Shown here: positions 5,243 to 5,947 of the stretch, piece by piece
Layout: every line of letters starts with the position of its first letter
How positions within the stretch are numbered: the first letter of the stretch is position 1
NCBI GenBank assembly: GCA_002316225.1
Contig: DCDC01000054.1
Location: forward strand, 1 to 5,947
DNA length: 5,947 nt
Direction of reading: 5' to 3'
Source: Firmicutes bacterium UBA1065
GTDB lineage: Bacteria > Bacillota > Clostridia > Tissierellales > Sedimentibacteraceae
Position numbers and translations under genes: made by a program
Notes under the pieces: generated by a model
Seen by the model: the letters and a program-made list of their open reading frames with translations, nothing else
What the model was told of the DNA's origin: nothing
Database searches by the model: none

Positions 5243-5635
5243 TCATCCGGCACTATAAGCATTTTTAATTACACATTTAAGGATCGTTTCCAAAGTGTCA
5301 AAGCTTACAGGTTTAGCTAAATTCCGGTTGAAGCCTGTTACCCTTGACCGCTCCACATCTTCTTGCTGAGCATAACCGGAAGAAGCGATAAGATATGTAT
5401 TTTTTAGTTCAGTATCCTGCCGGATTATTTTAGCAAATTCATACCCGCTCATATCCGGAAGACCTATGTCGCATATTATGGCGTCCGGCCTAAGTTCCCT
5501 TGCCTTAGCTATACCCTCTGTTCCATTATCAGCCACTGAAACCCTATGGCCTGATAAAGCAAGCAGCTCATACATGATATCAGCCAAATCTTTATTATCT
5601 TCAATAATTAAAATGTTCAGCAAATCTTCTGACAT
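5243..5635 (-). CDS. Stand-alone receiver (CheY-like) response regulator
   Basis: A single REC domain of 130 residues with no output domain. The acidic pocket is Glu12-Asp13 (LIIEDNKD), the phospho-acceptor is Asp56 in IICDIGLPDMSGYE, the switch residue is probably Ser86 in ASSGYAQQEDVE, and the conserved lysine is Lys108 in NLAKPV. The wording of the sequence (CDIGLPDMSGYE, GFNRNLAKPV) resembles receiver domains found at the C-terminus of hybrid histidine kinases rather than transcriptional regulators. The start ATG 5635 follows TGGAGGG (5644-5650) with 8 nt spacing. It lies 37 nt downstream of the kinase stop codon and 34 nt upstream of the UvrC-like start, so the three are almost certainly cotranscribed. 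With no DNA-binding domain, it should signal by protein contact, perhaps as a phosphorelay intermediate or by acting on an unlinked partner. All phosphorylation residues are intact. Confidence 0.93.
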   Translation of the reverse strand: MSEDLLNILIIEDNKDLADIMYELLALSGHRVSVADNGTEGIAKARELRPDAIICDIGLPDMSGYEFAKIIRQDTELKNTYLIASSGYAQQEDVERSRVTGFNRNLAKPVSFDTLETILKCVIKNAYSAG

Positions 5636-5672
5636 ATAATATACCCTCCAATAACCCGATTTACAATATATT

Positions 5673-5947
5673 TTAAAGTGGCAGCCTTATAGTGAACTTA
5701 GCGCCTCTTCCCAGCCCTTCGCTGAATGCTTCAACCCTGCCGCCGTGATGCTCCACAATTCCTTTAACGATGGACAAGCCAAGCCCAAGACCCTCATGTC
5801 TTAAACCCAAAGATTTATCTGCCTGCATGAAAGGTTTAAATAAATTCAGCTGATCCCTGGGGTCCATGCCTTGTCCGGTATCCTCAACGGTGATTACAGC
5901 TTCGCTGCAATCTGCATCCTGTGCTACGGAAACAATAACCAAATCAT
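5673..5947 (-). CDS. Sensor histidine kinase, C-terminal ATP-binding part (5' end outside window)
   Basis: Only the last 90 complete codons are visible, and the frame stays open to the right edge. They form the C-terminal part of a HATPase_c domain: the G1 box DTGQGM (visible residues 22-27), an F box LFKPF followed by MQAD (35-43), the G2 box EGLGLGLSIVKGIVEHHGG (51-69), and the closing G-x-GAKFTIRLPL strand (79-90). The N box, the phospho-accepting histidine (DHp domain) and any sensor domains lie beyond 5947. The G2-to-end wording is that of hybrid kinases, but here translation stops directly after LPL and the receiver is encoded by the next gene. The TTG at 5942 in this frame is not a start, because the kinase domain clearly continues upstream. 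The signal sensed is unknown. Confidence 0.93.
   Translation of the reverse strand, partial: DLVIVSVAQDADCSEAVITVEDTGQGMDPRDQLNLFKPFMQADKSLGLRHEGLGLGLSIVKGIVEHHGGRVEAFSEGLGRGAKFTIRLPL

Noticed and set aside
5209..5262. ATG 5262 as the start of the UvrC-like protein, adding 18 residues
   Set aside because: It has no Shine-Dalgarno, overlaps the receiver gene by 20 bp, and adds residues before a normal UvrC N-terminus. It remains possible if translation is coupled.

Overview
The window looks like a chromosomal segment of a low-to-moderate GC, probably spore-forming Clostridia-type Firmicute. The evidence is AT-rich intergenic DNA, strong AGGAGG-type ribosome binding sites, Bacillus-type sigma-A promoters, frequent AGA/AGG arginine codons, and a LysM-polysaccharide deacetylase without a signal peptide, a layout typical of spore-envelope proteins. 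Genus cannot be fixed from the sequence alone.

Layout, left to right. (1) Positions 1-602 (minus) hold the first 200 residues of a secreted protein that resembles a clostridial zinc-metallopeptidase family but has lost its HExxH motif. (2) It is divergent from rlmH (776-1255, plus), a 23S rRNA pseudouridine methyltransferase; two good sigma-A promoters flank a cre/LacI-type dyad in the 173-bp gap. (3) lepB, a type I signal peptidase (1274-1780, minus), converges on rlmH with only 18 bp between stop codons. (4) lepB is divergent from zupT (1931-2737, plus), a ZIP-family divalent metal transporter. The shared 150-bp region carries a promoter for each gene and two dyads: a perfect 16-bp palindrome on the lepB -35 and a 23-bp imperfect dyad running onto the zupT -35. 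(5) A clear intrinsic terminator follows zupT. (6) A triple-LysM NodB deacetylase (2792-3901, minus) comes next. (7) At 4016-4207 (plus) is the C-terminal remnant of a DUF421/YetF membrane protein. (8) The right end is a minus-strand operon: the C-terminus of a sensor histidine kinase (from beyond 5947 to 5673), a stand-alone receiver protein (5635-5243), and a truncated UvrC-like GIY-YIG protein (5208-4246).

Most of the left part is housekeeping: ribosome maturation, signal-peptide cleavage, metal uptake. The less ordinary parts are the right-hand operon, which places a two-component pair next to a UvrC-like protein lacking the second nuclease half and the cysteines of the UvrC Fe-S region, the degenerate metallopeptidase, and the metal-transporter/signal-peptidase regulatory region. 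No CRISPR array, insertion sequence, tRNA or rRNA was seen. No gene-free stretch exceeds 300 bases.
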